In this document: piece by piece, positions 1-5,400 of the stretch
Layout: every line of letters starts with the position of its first letter
How positions within the stretch are numbered: the stretch's first letter is position 1
Source: JAGOZV01 sp964346445
GTDB taxonomy: Bacteria; Patescibacteriota; Saccharimonadia; Saccharimonadales; Saccharimonadaceae
DNA: 15,466 nt
Direction of reading: 5' to 3'
Assembly: GCA_964346445.1 (NCBI GenBank)
Contig: CAYFUI010000014.1
Span: 1 to 15,466 of the forward strand
Notes under the pieces: generated by a model
What the model was told of the DNA's origin: nothing
The model's input: only the letters and a program-made list of their open reading frames with translations
Database searches by the model: none
Program-made: the position numbers and the translations under genes

Positions 1-49
1 AGATTTTAACTGTTATAAAGTTTCGCTTTGTATGGTATATAAATTTATA

Positions 50-76
50 ATAAATAAAACGCAACCCCTGGGTTGC
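50..76 (-). terminator. Rho-independent terminator of tRNA-Gln
   Basis: On the minus strand, three bases after the tRNA CCA end, there is a perfect inverted repeat GCAACC-N4-GGTTGC. It is followed by TTTTATTTATT. This is a canonical GC-rich hairpin with a U tract in the right place to end the tRNA-Gln transcript. Confidence 0.85.
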
Positions 77-79
77 TCT

Positions 80-153
80 TGGCTGGGGATGAGGGATTCG
101 AACCCCCGATCATGGGACCAGAACCCACTGCCTTACCGCTTGGCTAATCCCCA
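80..153 (-). tRNA. tRNA-Gln (anticodon CTG)
   Basis: The reverse complement folds as a full cloverleaf. The acceptor is TGGGGAT paired with ATCCCCA, the discriminator is G, and the 3' CCA is genomically encoded (80-82). The anticodon stem GTGGG/CCCAT holds the loop TTCTGGT, giving CTG, which reads the glutamine codon CAG. The T-arm has GGTTCGAATCC. The weak UGGGGAU acceptor start is typical of bacterial tRNA-Gln. The gene is divergent from tsaC and has its own terminator. Confidence 0.93.
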
Positions 154-204
154 GTGTAATAAATAGCTTAAAATCCTATTTATAAGAGTAATTTTACCTT
201 ATAG

Positions 205-213
205 TGGTATAAT
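205..213 (+). promoter_or_regulatory. Extended -10 promoter of tsaC
   Basis: TGG followed by a perfect TATAAT (208-213) ends nine bases before the tsaC ATG. A start site about seven bases downstream would leave one or two bases of leader, so the mRNA is probably leaderless. No Shine-Dalgarno and no good -35 is visible. The start site itself is inferred. Confidence 0.6.
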
Positions 214-222
214 TTACAAATA

Positions 223-768
223 ATGACCAATGAAGATGTGACACAAGCGGCAGCCATTTTAAAAAAGGGTGGGTTAGTAGTCTTACCGACCGACACCATT
301 TTTGGAATTGTGGCTAAGGCTAGCTGTCAAAGGGCGGTAGAAAACCTATACAAGGTTAAACAGCGTCGGCGGCAGAAGCCTTTTATTATCTTGGTTAGCA
401 GCCTTGAGCAAATAAACTCTACCCTGACACAGAACGAACTGCAAGACATTACACTTTTTAACGAAGGCGCTAACAGTATAATTTTACCTGTCGAAAAAAC
501 AACTGAACCGTGGCTACTAGGGGGAGGTAAAACGGCCGCTTATCGGTTAATTAAGCCTGGCAGCGGGCTGTGGGAACTTATTACAAAAACCGGACCATTA
601 GTAGCACCTAGCGCTAACCCAGAAGGATTAAAGCCTGCAAGCAGTATATTAGAAGCAAAAGAATATTTTGGTAAAGAGGCTGCCTTATATATAGACGGGC
701 CCTTACCGACAGCCAAGCCTTCATCCATCTATCAGTGGACGAAAGACGGCTTTATAGCCATTCGCTAA
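223..768 (+). CDS. tsaC: L-threonylcarbamoyladenylate synthase (Sua5/YrdC/YciO family)
   Basis: The 181-residue YrdC-type protein makes threonylcarbamoyl-AMP from threonine, bicarbonate and ATP. This is the first step of t6A37 modification of ANN-decoding tRNAs in the cytoplasm. Visible family signatures are PTDTIFG (residues 22-28), the basic KVKQRRRQKPF ATP/threonine-binding stretch (44-54) and APSAN (128-132). The length fits the short TsaC form without the extra C-terminal Sua5 domain. The ATG at 223 lies just after an extended -10 with no ribosome binding site, so a leaderless message is likely. The usual partners TsaB, TsaD and TsaE are not in the window. It converges with the next gene, leaving only 28 bases and no clear terminator. 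The YciO paralogue is the main alternative assignment. Confidence 0.9.
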   Translation: MTNEDVTQAAAILKKGGLVVLPTDTIFGIVAKASCQRAVENLYKVKQRRRQKPFIILVSSLEQINSTLTQNELQDITLFNEGANSIILPVEKTTEPWLLGGGKTAAYRLIKPGSGLWELITKTGPLVAPSANPEGLKPASSILEAKEYFGKEAALYIDGPLPTAKPSSIYQWTKDGFIAIR

Positions 769-796
769 TTAGCCAAGACCCTACTATGAACTATAC

Positions 797-1315
797 CTAT
801 TGTGGTTTTTTGCGGGTAGTTTTTTTATTTTTTAAAATTTTAGGATATTTTAAAGGCCAAAGCCCCCATGATGCCCAGGCCATTCCGGTAACCAACGCTG
901 CTGAAAAGGCTATTGACCACGGTCCCGCCATTAAGGGGATTAAAGTGCCAAAAAGCCCCCATTGTCCACTTGGGTTTGGTGCACGCCACATCCAGATACT
1001 TAAAAAGAGCCACGTTAAGACAATTAGCCACCCCATTATCATACTAGTCACCCTTAACCCATCACTTATTTTAAGTCGTAGTAAAAATGGGACCGCTAAA
1101 ATTTCGAATAAAATTAAAGTAGCTACCAGGGCCACACCATCATATATATAAGGAAATAAATTAGTTTGGTAGATGATTTCAACAAATTTAGAAAATGTAA
1201 TGAGTTGACACAAGGCCATGACTAGGATAAACACGCCTAAAAATATTCCCATCTGTTGTGAATTACTCGTTTTGGCTGGAGCTGCCGGGTGGGCTTTAAT
1301 GCTCTTAAGATTCAT
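797..1315 (-). CDS. Conserved-looking four-helix membrane protein, unknown function
   Basis: The 172-residue protein is not recognised. After a polar N-terminus of about 22 residues it shows about four hydrophobic segments, roughly residues 23-43, 60-80, 90-110 and 122-150. The third begins near GWLIVLTWLFLSIWMW, and a short loop with APNPSGQWG follows. The C-terminal tail (about 155-172) is strongly basic, KILKNKKTTRKKPQ, which predicts a cytoplasmic end. There are no catalytic motifs and one cysteine. A TATAGT -10 ends six bases before the ATG, so the message may be leaderless and the gene monocistronic. Coding quality looks real (long frame, coherent hydrophobic periodicity, own promoter), but the function is open. 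Confidence 0.7.
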   Translation of the reverse strand: MNLKSIKAHPAAPAKTSNSQQMGIFLGVFILVMALCQLITFSKFVEIIYQTNLFPYIYDGVALVATLILFEILAVPFLLRLKISDGLRVTSMIMGWLIVLTWLFLSIWMWRAPNPSGQWGLFGTLIPLMAGPWSIAFSAALVTGMAWASWGLWPLKYPKILKNKKTTRKKPQ

Positions 1316-1321
1316 AACATA

Positions 1322-1327
1322 ACTATA
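1322..1327 (-). promoter_or_regulatory. -10 box for the 797-1315 membrane gene
   Basis: The minus strand reads TATAGT, ending six bases before the ATG, with no Shine-Dalgarno in between. A second TATAAT on the same strand lies at 1421-1426, but neither has a convincing -35. The rest of 1328-1499 shows nothing further that can be supported. Confidence 0.4.
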
Positions 1328-1499
1328 CTAAATTGATGGCAGTGGTGCAAACAAATGACGAATTTTATCATTACAGGCAGCTAAATAAAGCTTGCACAAT
1401 CATAAAGAATAAGCTAAAGTATTATATAGCGAACGTTACAAAAACAAAAACACCAATTCAAATGTGACTCGTCGCTATACGATATCCACCACAACATAA

Positions 1500-1526
1500 G
1501 AAAAAGAGGGCTTAACCCTCTTTTTC
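1500..1526 (-). terminator. Terminator overlapping the trmD stop codon
   Basis: An 11-bp perfect stem (GAAAAAGAGGG/CCCTCTTTTTC) encloses a 5-base loop. The trmD TAA (1512-1514) lies in the loop, so the ascending arm is the last trmD codons. The plus strand also has a long T tract after the hairpin, so it may work in both directions. Confidence 0.75.
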
Positions 1527-2237
1527 ATTTTTTTCCAACCGCTTACTATGTAATTGACGCCACTTAGCAATCTTGGCATGGTCCCCACTAAGTAAAACCG
1601 ACGGTACGGCTTGCTCGTTAAATACTCGAGGGCGAGTATACTGGGGGAACTCTAATATATTATCTTGGGAAAAGCTCTCAATTATTGAACTTTGTTCGCC
1701 GCCTAACACTCCGGGAATAAGGCGCACCACGCTGTCTATAATTGTCATGGCTGGTAGTTCTCCACCAGTCAATACATAATCACCCACGCGCACCTCCTCG
1801 TCCACGTAATCAACAATTCGTTCATCATAACCTTCATAGCGTCCACAAATAAAAATAAAACCGTCACTACTATTGTCATGGTTTTTCACTGGCGGATCAT
1901 GACTATTAAAATGATCATTATCAACACCCGCCCATTGGCGGGCAGCAGCTTGCGTCCATAACCAGCCTCGTGGCGTCATCAAAACAACCTTAGCTGCCGG
2001 ATCTTGTGTCTTTGCATATTGCACAGCTGAGACAAGTGGCTCTATCATTAAAAGCATACCGTCGCCACCACCATACGGCGTATCATCAACTTGCTTTCTA
2101 GGACCGAGCCCAAAATCTCGTAGGTCTATGGTAGACAAAGCTACTAGCCTCTGTTGTTGTGCCTTCCACATCATAGAAGATTCAAATACTGGGCTAAACA
2201 TGCCAGGAAACAAAGTGATTACTTGAAATTTTTTCAT
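1512..2237 (-). CDS. trmD: tRNA (guanine-N1-)-methyltransferase
   Basis: This SPOUT-class enzyme makes m1G37 on tRNAs with G36, using S-adenosylmethionine, and so prevents +1 frameshifting. Family signatures are present in order: DDTPYGGGDGM (51-61), CGRYEGYDERI (131-141), GDYVLTGGELPAM (152-164, knot and SAM site) with D168 as the likely catalytic aspartate, and LEFPQYTRP (195-203). Its 241 residues are close to the usual length. A polar His/Asp/Asn-rich loop of about 20 residues (roughly 105-125) sits between QWAG and FIFICGRYEG, where the usual enzyme is short. The ATG at 2237 is preceded by a TGC-CATAAT extended -10 seven bases away and by no Shine-Dalgarno. It is separated from khpA by a strong terminator, so it probably has its own leaderless transcript. 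Confidence 0.96.
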   Translation of the reverse strand: MKKFQVITLFPGMFSPVFESSMMWKAQQQRLVALSTIDLRDFGLGPRKQVDDTPYGGGDGMLLMIEPLVSAVQYAKTQDPAAKVVLMTPRGWLWTQAAARQWAGVDNDHFNSHDPPVKNHDNSSDGFIFICGRYEGYDERIVDYVDEEVRVGDYVLTGGELPAMTIIDSVVRLIPGVLGGEQSSIIESFSQDNILEFPQYTRPRVFNEQAVPSVLLSGDHAKIAKWRQLHSKRLEKNEKEG

Positions 2238-2244
2238 TTATATT

Positions 2245-2253
2245 ATTATGGCA
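2245..2253 (-). promoter_or_regulatory. Extended -10 promoter of trmD
   Basis: The minus strand reads TGC then CATAAT (one mismatch to TATAAT), ending seven bases before the trmD ATG. The spacing suggests a leaderless or nearly leaderless message. No clear -35 is seen. Confidence 0.45.
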
Positions 2254-2264
2254 TGTTTTAAACA

Positions 2265-2387
2265 ATATGTCTAAGATAACTAAAAAACCACCCTTAATGG
2301 GTGGTAGTTTTTAGACATATAAGGCTCTCAAACCTTGTAGGTTTGCTCGCATAGAGCTTTCTCGCAGTTCATGTTCTTGAACTATTT
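2265..2387 (-). other. Structured khpA-trmD spacer: three nested or tandem hairpins
   Basis: Almost the whole spacer is inverted repeat. AGTTCA/TGAACT (2366-2371/2378-2383) lies closest to khpA. A two-part hairpin follows, GCTCT/AGAGC (2324-2328/2353-2357) enclosing CAAACC/GGTTTG (2329-2334/2340-2345). Last is the terminator hairpin, itself enclosed by a perfect 10-base repeat, ATATGTCTAA (2265-2274) with TTAGACATAT (2311-2320). The outer repeat competes with part of the terminator arm. It could be a structured khpA 3' UTR, an attenuating leader reaching trmD, or a small RNA. No known family was recognised. Confidence 0.5.
2280..2313 (-). terminator. Rho-independent terminator after khpA
   Basis: The minus strand has CCACCC-ATTAA-GGGTGG followed by TTTTTT, extended by flanking A/T pairing. 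It is a strong canonical terminator about 80 bases after the khpA stop. Partial A/T symmetry would also let it act on the plus strand. Confidence 0.8.
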
Positions 2388-2390
2388 TTA

Positions 2391-2801
2391 TTATATATCA
2401 AGGTCGTCTAGTTCTGCAAGCTCTTCTCGCGTCTTTTGTGTGTAAGAGCTAGCGTTTTCCACAATTTCCTCTGTTTGGGTTTCCACAACCTCATCTTCTG
2501 TGGACAAGCTTTCACTAGAGTCTTCTTGTTTTGGCGCTGGACGCTCATAATCATCATCGTTATTTAAAATACGTAAATTATAACGGGCATCATTCTTAGT
2601 GCCTAAAGCGCGAAGTAAGGTGCGCAGACTTTGGGCGGTAGAGCCACGCTTGCCAATAATACGCCCAAGGTCTTCTGGGTGTACGGTTAAAGTGAGTAAT
2701 ACACCCTTCTCGTCCAGGGTTCTTTCTACGATTACTTCGTCTGGGTGCGTTGCTAGTTCTTTTACAACGAACTCTAAAAATTGTTGGTCTATTTTTGACA
2801 T
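2391..2801 (-). CDS. khpA: KH-domain RNA-binding protein, KhpA (YlqC) type, with acidic tail
   Basis: The 136-residue protein has one KH domain (about 1-75) with the RNA-binding GxxG loop IGKRG at 49-53. It resembles KhpA, the small KH protein that often sits between rpsP and the rimM/trmD genes in Gram-positives. That is the position here, although rimM is absent. The usual protein is about 75-80 residues. Here a 60-residue, Glu/Asp/Ser/Thr-rich, probably disordered tail follows. The start at 2801 is preferred over an in-frame ATG at 2879, because GGGAGA lies eight bases upstream of it and the KH domain begins straight after. The longer form would also cover the promoter. It probably binds structured RNA and affects mRNA or ribosome assembly, as known for the family. 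Confidence 0.85.
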   Translation of the reverse strand: MSKIDQQFLEFVVKELATHPDEVIVERTLDEKGVLLTLTVHPEDLGRIIGKRGSTAQSLRTLLRALGTKNDARYNLRILNNDDDYERPAPKQEDSSESLSTEDEVVETQTEEIVENASSYTQKTREELAELDDLDI

Positions 2802-2849
2802 TTTAGTTCTCCCTTGTCGCTCTGTCGCTAAATTTATATCGTATTTATA

Positions 2850-2858
2850 ATTGTACCA
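2850..2858 (-). promoter_or_regulatory. Extended -10 promoter of khpA
   Basis: The minus strand reads TGG-TACAAT, leaving a leader of about 40 bases that carries the GGGAGA Shine-Dalgarno of khpA. It lies just downstream of the rpsP terminator, so khpA is probably transcribed independently. No good -35 is visible. Confidence 0.5.
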
Positions 2859-2877
2859 CAAACATAAGCTAAATAAC

Positions 2878-2909
2878 AAAAAGGTTCATCATTAAAAATG
2901 AACCCTTTT
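2878..2909 (-). terminator. Bidirectional terminator after rpsP
   Basis: A 12-bp stem is centred on GGTTCAT (2883-2889) and ATGAACC (2898-2904), with an 8-base loop. A-rich and T-rich arms give a U tract on either strand. It starts about 25 bases after the rpsP stop and separates rpsP from khpA. Confidence 0.8.
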
Positions 2910-2934
2910 GCAATACTTAAACTACTATAAAAGC

Positions 2935-3339
2935 TTATTTAGACTCTTCTTTTGCTGCTTCTGCTTCCCCTTGAGCATCGGCCTCCGGGGCAGTTTCCGC
3001 CACTTCTTCAGTAACCTCTTCTTTTGGCTGGTTTTTTCGTAGTTTTTCTGGGTTACGGATGGCCTTGTTGTGATCCTTTTTAACTTCTTTGACCCATTTA
3101 GGCAACTTTACGCCGTTTTCACTAAGCAGGCTTACCACTCGTGGTGAAGGCTGCGCGCCATTATCTATATATTTTTGGGCTAAATCGGTTTGAACGCTAA
3201 CCTCTTTAGTATGGGGGTTGTAACTGCCAATATAAGCTACTACGCGACCACTGGAAGGGTGTCGCTGTGCTTCTTGCACAGCAATTCTGTATGTTGGATA
3301 GCCTTTTCGGCCAACTCGTTGCAATCGTATTGCTAGCAT
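2935..3339 (-). CDS. rpsP: 30S ribosomal protein S16 with charged C-terminal extension
   Basis: S16 binds 16S rRNA in the body of the small subunit and helps assembly. The family start (MLAIRLQRVGRKGYPTYRI) is clear. It is followed by VVAYIGSYNP (34-43) and the helix through SPRVVSLLSENG. The core ends near residue 88. The remaining 45 or so residues are a Lys-rich linker, then an Ala/Glu-rich acidic tail (from about 109), making 134 residues against 80-90 in most bacteria. The gene has its own good promoter 120 bases after rnc and a weak AAGG ribosome binding site about 12 bases before the ATG. A terminator follows directly, so it can be a single-gene unit. Confidence 0.95.
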   Translation of the reverse strand: MLAIRLQRVGRKGYPTYRIAVQEAQRHPSSGRVVAYIGSYNPHTKEVSVQTDLAQKYIDNGAQPSPRVVSLLSENGVKLPKWVKEVKKDHNKAIRNPEKLRKNQPKEEVTEEVAETAPEADAQGEAEAAKEESK

Positions 3340-3388
3340 AATTAAATTAACCTTACTTTCTTTTTAAACTATATTTTATTCATCCATA

Positions 3389-3417
3389 ATATTACACTAT
3401 TTTACACTTTATGTCAA
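3389..3417 (-). promoter_or_regulatory. Sigma-70-type promoter of rpsP
   Basis: The minus strand has a perfect TTGACA -35 (3412-3417), exactly 17 bases of spacer, and a TAATAT -10 (3389-3394), within the rnc-rpsP gap. The predicted leader is about 40 bases. It is the best -35/-10 pair in the window along with that of rpmF. Confidence 0.7.
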
Positions 3418-3458
3418 TTATTTTAAACGGGCTCACCGGTATAAACTGCAGGGTAAAA

Positions 3459-4187
3459 CTATCGGCCCTTGAGGCTGTTTACTAGACCATCGTAATACCG
3501 CAAAGCATCTTTAGCCGCCTCTTGCTGGGCTGCCTGCTTGGAGCTACCACTGCCTTGCCCTCGTTTATTTTTTCCCACGAATGCACCGACCACAAATGTT
3601 TTATCATGATCAGGACCTGTTTCGGAAATTACTTTATAGACCGGAGTGAAATTCTCCTCCTTTTGCGCTACCTCCTGGAGGTGGGATTTGGGGTCTCGCC
3701 ACGTACCCTCTTTTAGTATTTCTGGTAATTTAATAATAATATTATCATGGACAAATGCTTTGGCTGCCTCATACCCCTGATCTAGGTAGATAGCGCCAAT
3801 CACGGCCTCAAACGCATTGGCTAAAATACGCGCCCTTGCACTTTCTGAACCATGCTTCTCGCCCTTACTCATCCTAACAAGCGGCTCATAACCTAACTTC
3901 TTTCCTGCGTCTCCAATGCTCTCCGTACGCACTAGCGCCGCTCGCCAACTCGTTAAAACGCCTTCCGGCTCCTGGTAATGTGTAAAGAGATACTCTGTAA
4001 CGACAAGTTCTAATACGGCATCTCCTAAAAATTCTAGCCGCTCGTTATGGACATGGGTGCTTTTACGGTGCTCGTTAACGTAACTACGATGAGTTAACGC
4101 GTTTACCAAGTTTTCAATATTATTAAATTTAAGACCTAGCTTTTGTCTAGCAAAATCTTCATAAGGCTTTAGCTGGATAGCATGCAT
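3459..4187 (-). CDS. rnc: Ribonuclease III
   Basis: RNase III cleaves double-stranded RNA, chiefly in rRNA precursor processing and mRNA decay. The catalytic signature NERLEFLGDAVLE is at 48-60, carrying the Mg-binding Glu/Asp. A second acidic cluster lies in NAFEAVIGAIYLDQG (about 128-142). A C-terminal double-stranded RNA-binding domain (about 165-235) ends in GSGSSKQAAQQEAAKDAL. The 242 residues match the normal length. The ATG lies two bases after the Nudix stop, so translation is probably coupled; the nearest Shine-Dalgarno-like GGCAGGG is about 12 bases away. An operon with nusB and rpmF links it to rRNA synthesis and ribosome maturation. Confidence 0.96.
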   Translation of the reverse strand: MHAIQLKPYEDFARQKLGLKFNNIENLVNALTHRSYVNEHRKSTHVHNERLEFLGDAVLELVVTEYLFTHYQEPEGVLTSWRAALVRTESIGDAGKKLGYEPLVRMSKGEKHGSESARARILANAFEAVIGAIYLDQGYEAAKAFVHDNIIIKLPEILKEGTWRDPKSHLQEVAQKEENFTPVYKVISETGPDHDKTFVVGAFVGKNKRGQGSGSSKQAAQQEAAKDALRYYDGLVNSLKGR

Positions 4188-4189
4188 AT

Positions 4190-4696
4190 TTATAAATTAC
4201 CCTGCCTTATTTGTTTACGCGCTATTAACATTAACTTGCCGATATCTTCATATTCTATAGCATCTAAAGCATCAGCAAAGTTTAACCATTTAATATCACG
4301 CATCCACTCTTCCTTCTGTATAGCATCCGTATCGCCTTTAGCCCTTACCAAGTAAATTTGGGTTGTCATTAAAACCAACTTATTAACCCTACGGTATCTA
4401 AAGTTAATTTTACCAAGCCAATTAAGCATGTCGACGTTTGTTAAGCCAGTCTCTTCGGCAATTTCACGGCGGGCCGTCTCTTTGGCGGTCTCCCCCTCTT
4501 CTATGTGCCCTTTAGGGATGGTCCAACGCCCTTTGGCATCTTGAATTAATAAAAATTCCACCTCACCTGTCTTTTTGGGTGTAGTATGACGAAAAATTAT
4601 ACCTCCAGCGGTCGGTTCACGAACAATTTCTTGAATTTGCCCCTTACGCTTACCTAAGTATTGTTTGAATTTATCCAGTGGTTGTGGTTTGGTCAT
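4190..4696 (-). CDS. Nudix hydrolase (MutT/diadenosine polyphosphatase-like)
   Basis: This 168-residue Nudix protein hydrolyses a nucleoside diphosphate linked to another group; the substrate is not known. The full Nudix box GX5EX7REUXEEXGU is present at residues 63-85 (GHIEEGETAKET through REIAEETGL), just after WTIPKGH. The ATG at 4696 is chosen because GGAGGAG lies seven bases upstream, while the ATG 18 bases earlier has nothing comparable. With this start it overlaps the end of nusB by 26 bases, and rnc begins two bases after its stop. The three are therefore likely translated as a coupled operon. The WTIPKGH sequence and short length resemble Ap4A/bis(5'-nucleosyl) hydrolases, but 8-oxo-dGTPase or mRNA decapping roles cannot be excluded. 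Confidence 0.88.
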   Translation of the reverse strand: MTKPQPLDKFKQYLGKRKGQIQEIVREPTAGGIIFRHTTPKKTGEVEFLLIQDAKGRWTIPKGHIEEGETAKETARREIAEETGLTNVDMLNWLGKINFRYRRVNKLVLMTTQIYLVRAKGDTDAIQKEEWMRDIKWLNFADALDAIEYEDIGKLMLIARKQIRQGNL

Positions 4697-5135
4697 CAGT
4701 TTGCTCCTCCACATAAGTTCTATAAGCGGTGCCTAGTACGCCATTTATAAACTTACTTGAATTATCGGAACCAAACGTTTTTGCTAATTCTACTGCTTCA
4801 TTAATAACTACTTTTGGCGGCACTTCATCTTGCGACAAAAGCAGTTCATATAAACCAATACGTAATATATTCCTATCAACCCGCGCCACCTGGTCTACTG
4901 GCCAATCGGGAGCCAAAACCTGGATTTTTTCGTCCAAGTCTTTTTGGTTCTTCCTGACACCTTCAACTAAATTATAGACAAATTTTGTATCATCTATCTG
5001 CTTTTGATAGCGGGACAAGTTCCTACCAAGCACTTCATCAAGCACAAGGGAAGAATCGTCAGATTGTTCACGAATTTCCACTTCATATAAAGTTTGTAAT
5101 CCTATGATACGCCCAAGGTGACGGTTAGATGCCAT
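4671..5135 (-). CDS. nusB: Transcription antitermination factor NusB
   Basis: NusB binds boxA RNA with S10 (NusE) and keeps RNA polymerase processive through rRNA operons. The 154-residue protein is the usual length and all alpha. The N-terminus SNRHLGRIIGLQTLYEVEI matches the RNA-binding helix 1. VARVDRNILRIGLYELLL (about 83-100), PPKVVINEAVELAKTFG (about 106-122) and SSKFINGVLGTAYR are the conserved core and C-terminal helices. AAAGGA precedes the ATG by about 11 bases. It follows rpmF by 50 bases with no terminator and overlaps the Nudix gene, so it probably shares the rpmF promoter. Confidence 0.93.
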   Translation of the reverse strand: MASNRHLGRIIGLQTLYEVEIREQSDDSSLVLDEVLGRNLSRYQKQIDDTKFVYNLVEGVRKNQKDLDEKIQVLAPDWPVDQVARVDRNILRIGLYELLLSQDEVPPKVVINEAVELAKTFGSDNSSKFINGVLGTAYRTYVEEQTDDQTTTTG

Positions 5136-5185
5136 TTACGTTTGTTCCTTTTATTTATTATCTTATATATTTTGGACACAGCTAA

Positions 5186-5332
5186 CTAAGCTGCTTTTTT
5201 GCCGCTTTCACGACTAGTAGTGTACGCCTTTACTGGCGACTTTGAATTAACTTCTCGCGCTAACTTTAGCCGTAAATGGCTACGGCGCATGCCCGTTTTA
5301 CGAGGCGTGGTTCGCTTCTTTGGCTCTGCCAT
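5186..5332 (-). CDS. rpmF: 50S ribosomal protein L32 (48 residues)
   Basis: This short gene encodes a Lys/Arg-rich protein starting MAEPKKRTTPRKTGMRRSHL, the L32 signature (compare the usual MAVPKKR...KRRSH). L32 lies on the large subunit near the peptidyl transferase side. It is 48 residues against 56-60 in most bacteria. No cysteine is present, so it lacks the CxxC zinc ribbon and is a zinc-free form. AAGGAG lies seven bases before the ATG, and a TTGATA-N17-TATAAT promoter lies about 40 bases upstream. It is the likely first gene of the rpmF-nusB-nudix-rnc operon. Confidence 0.9.
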   Translation of the reverse strand: MAEPKKRTTPRKTGMRRSHLRLKLAREVNSKSPVKAYTTSRESGKKAA

Positions 5333-5371
5333 CAGAACACTCCTTCTTATTATAATAAAACTTAATTGCTT

Positions 5372-5400
5372 ATTATACCTGATAAACTAACATTTATCAA
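5372..5400 (-). promoter_or_regulatory. Promoter of the rpmF-nusB-nudix-rnc operon
   Basis: The minus strand has TTGATA (5395-5400), a 17-base spacer and a perfect TATAAT (5372-5377). The -35 box contains the leuS TGA stop (5397-5399), so the two genes overlap functionally. The predicted leader is about 30 bases with a strong AAGGAG site. Confidence 0.7.

Noticed and set aside
735..1151. Plus-strand frame of 138 codons opposite the 797-1315 membrane gene
   Set aside because: It lies antisense to a better frame with its own promoter; its translation has no domain-like pattern.
2802..2879. Longer start for the KH protein at 2879
   Set aside because: The extra 26 residues are unlike the family, cover the promoter and leader, and lack a ribosome binding site. 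The ATG at 2801 has GGGAGA.
4697..4714. Nudix start at the upstream ATG (4714)
   Set aside because: The GGAGGAG site sits between it and the ATG at 4696, so the later start is favoured.
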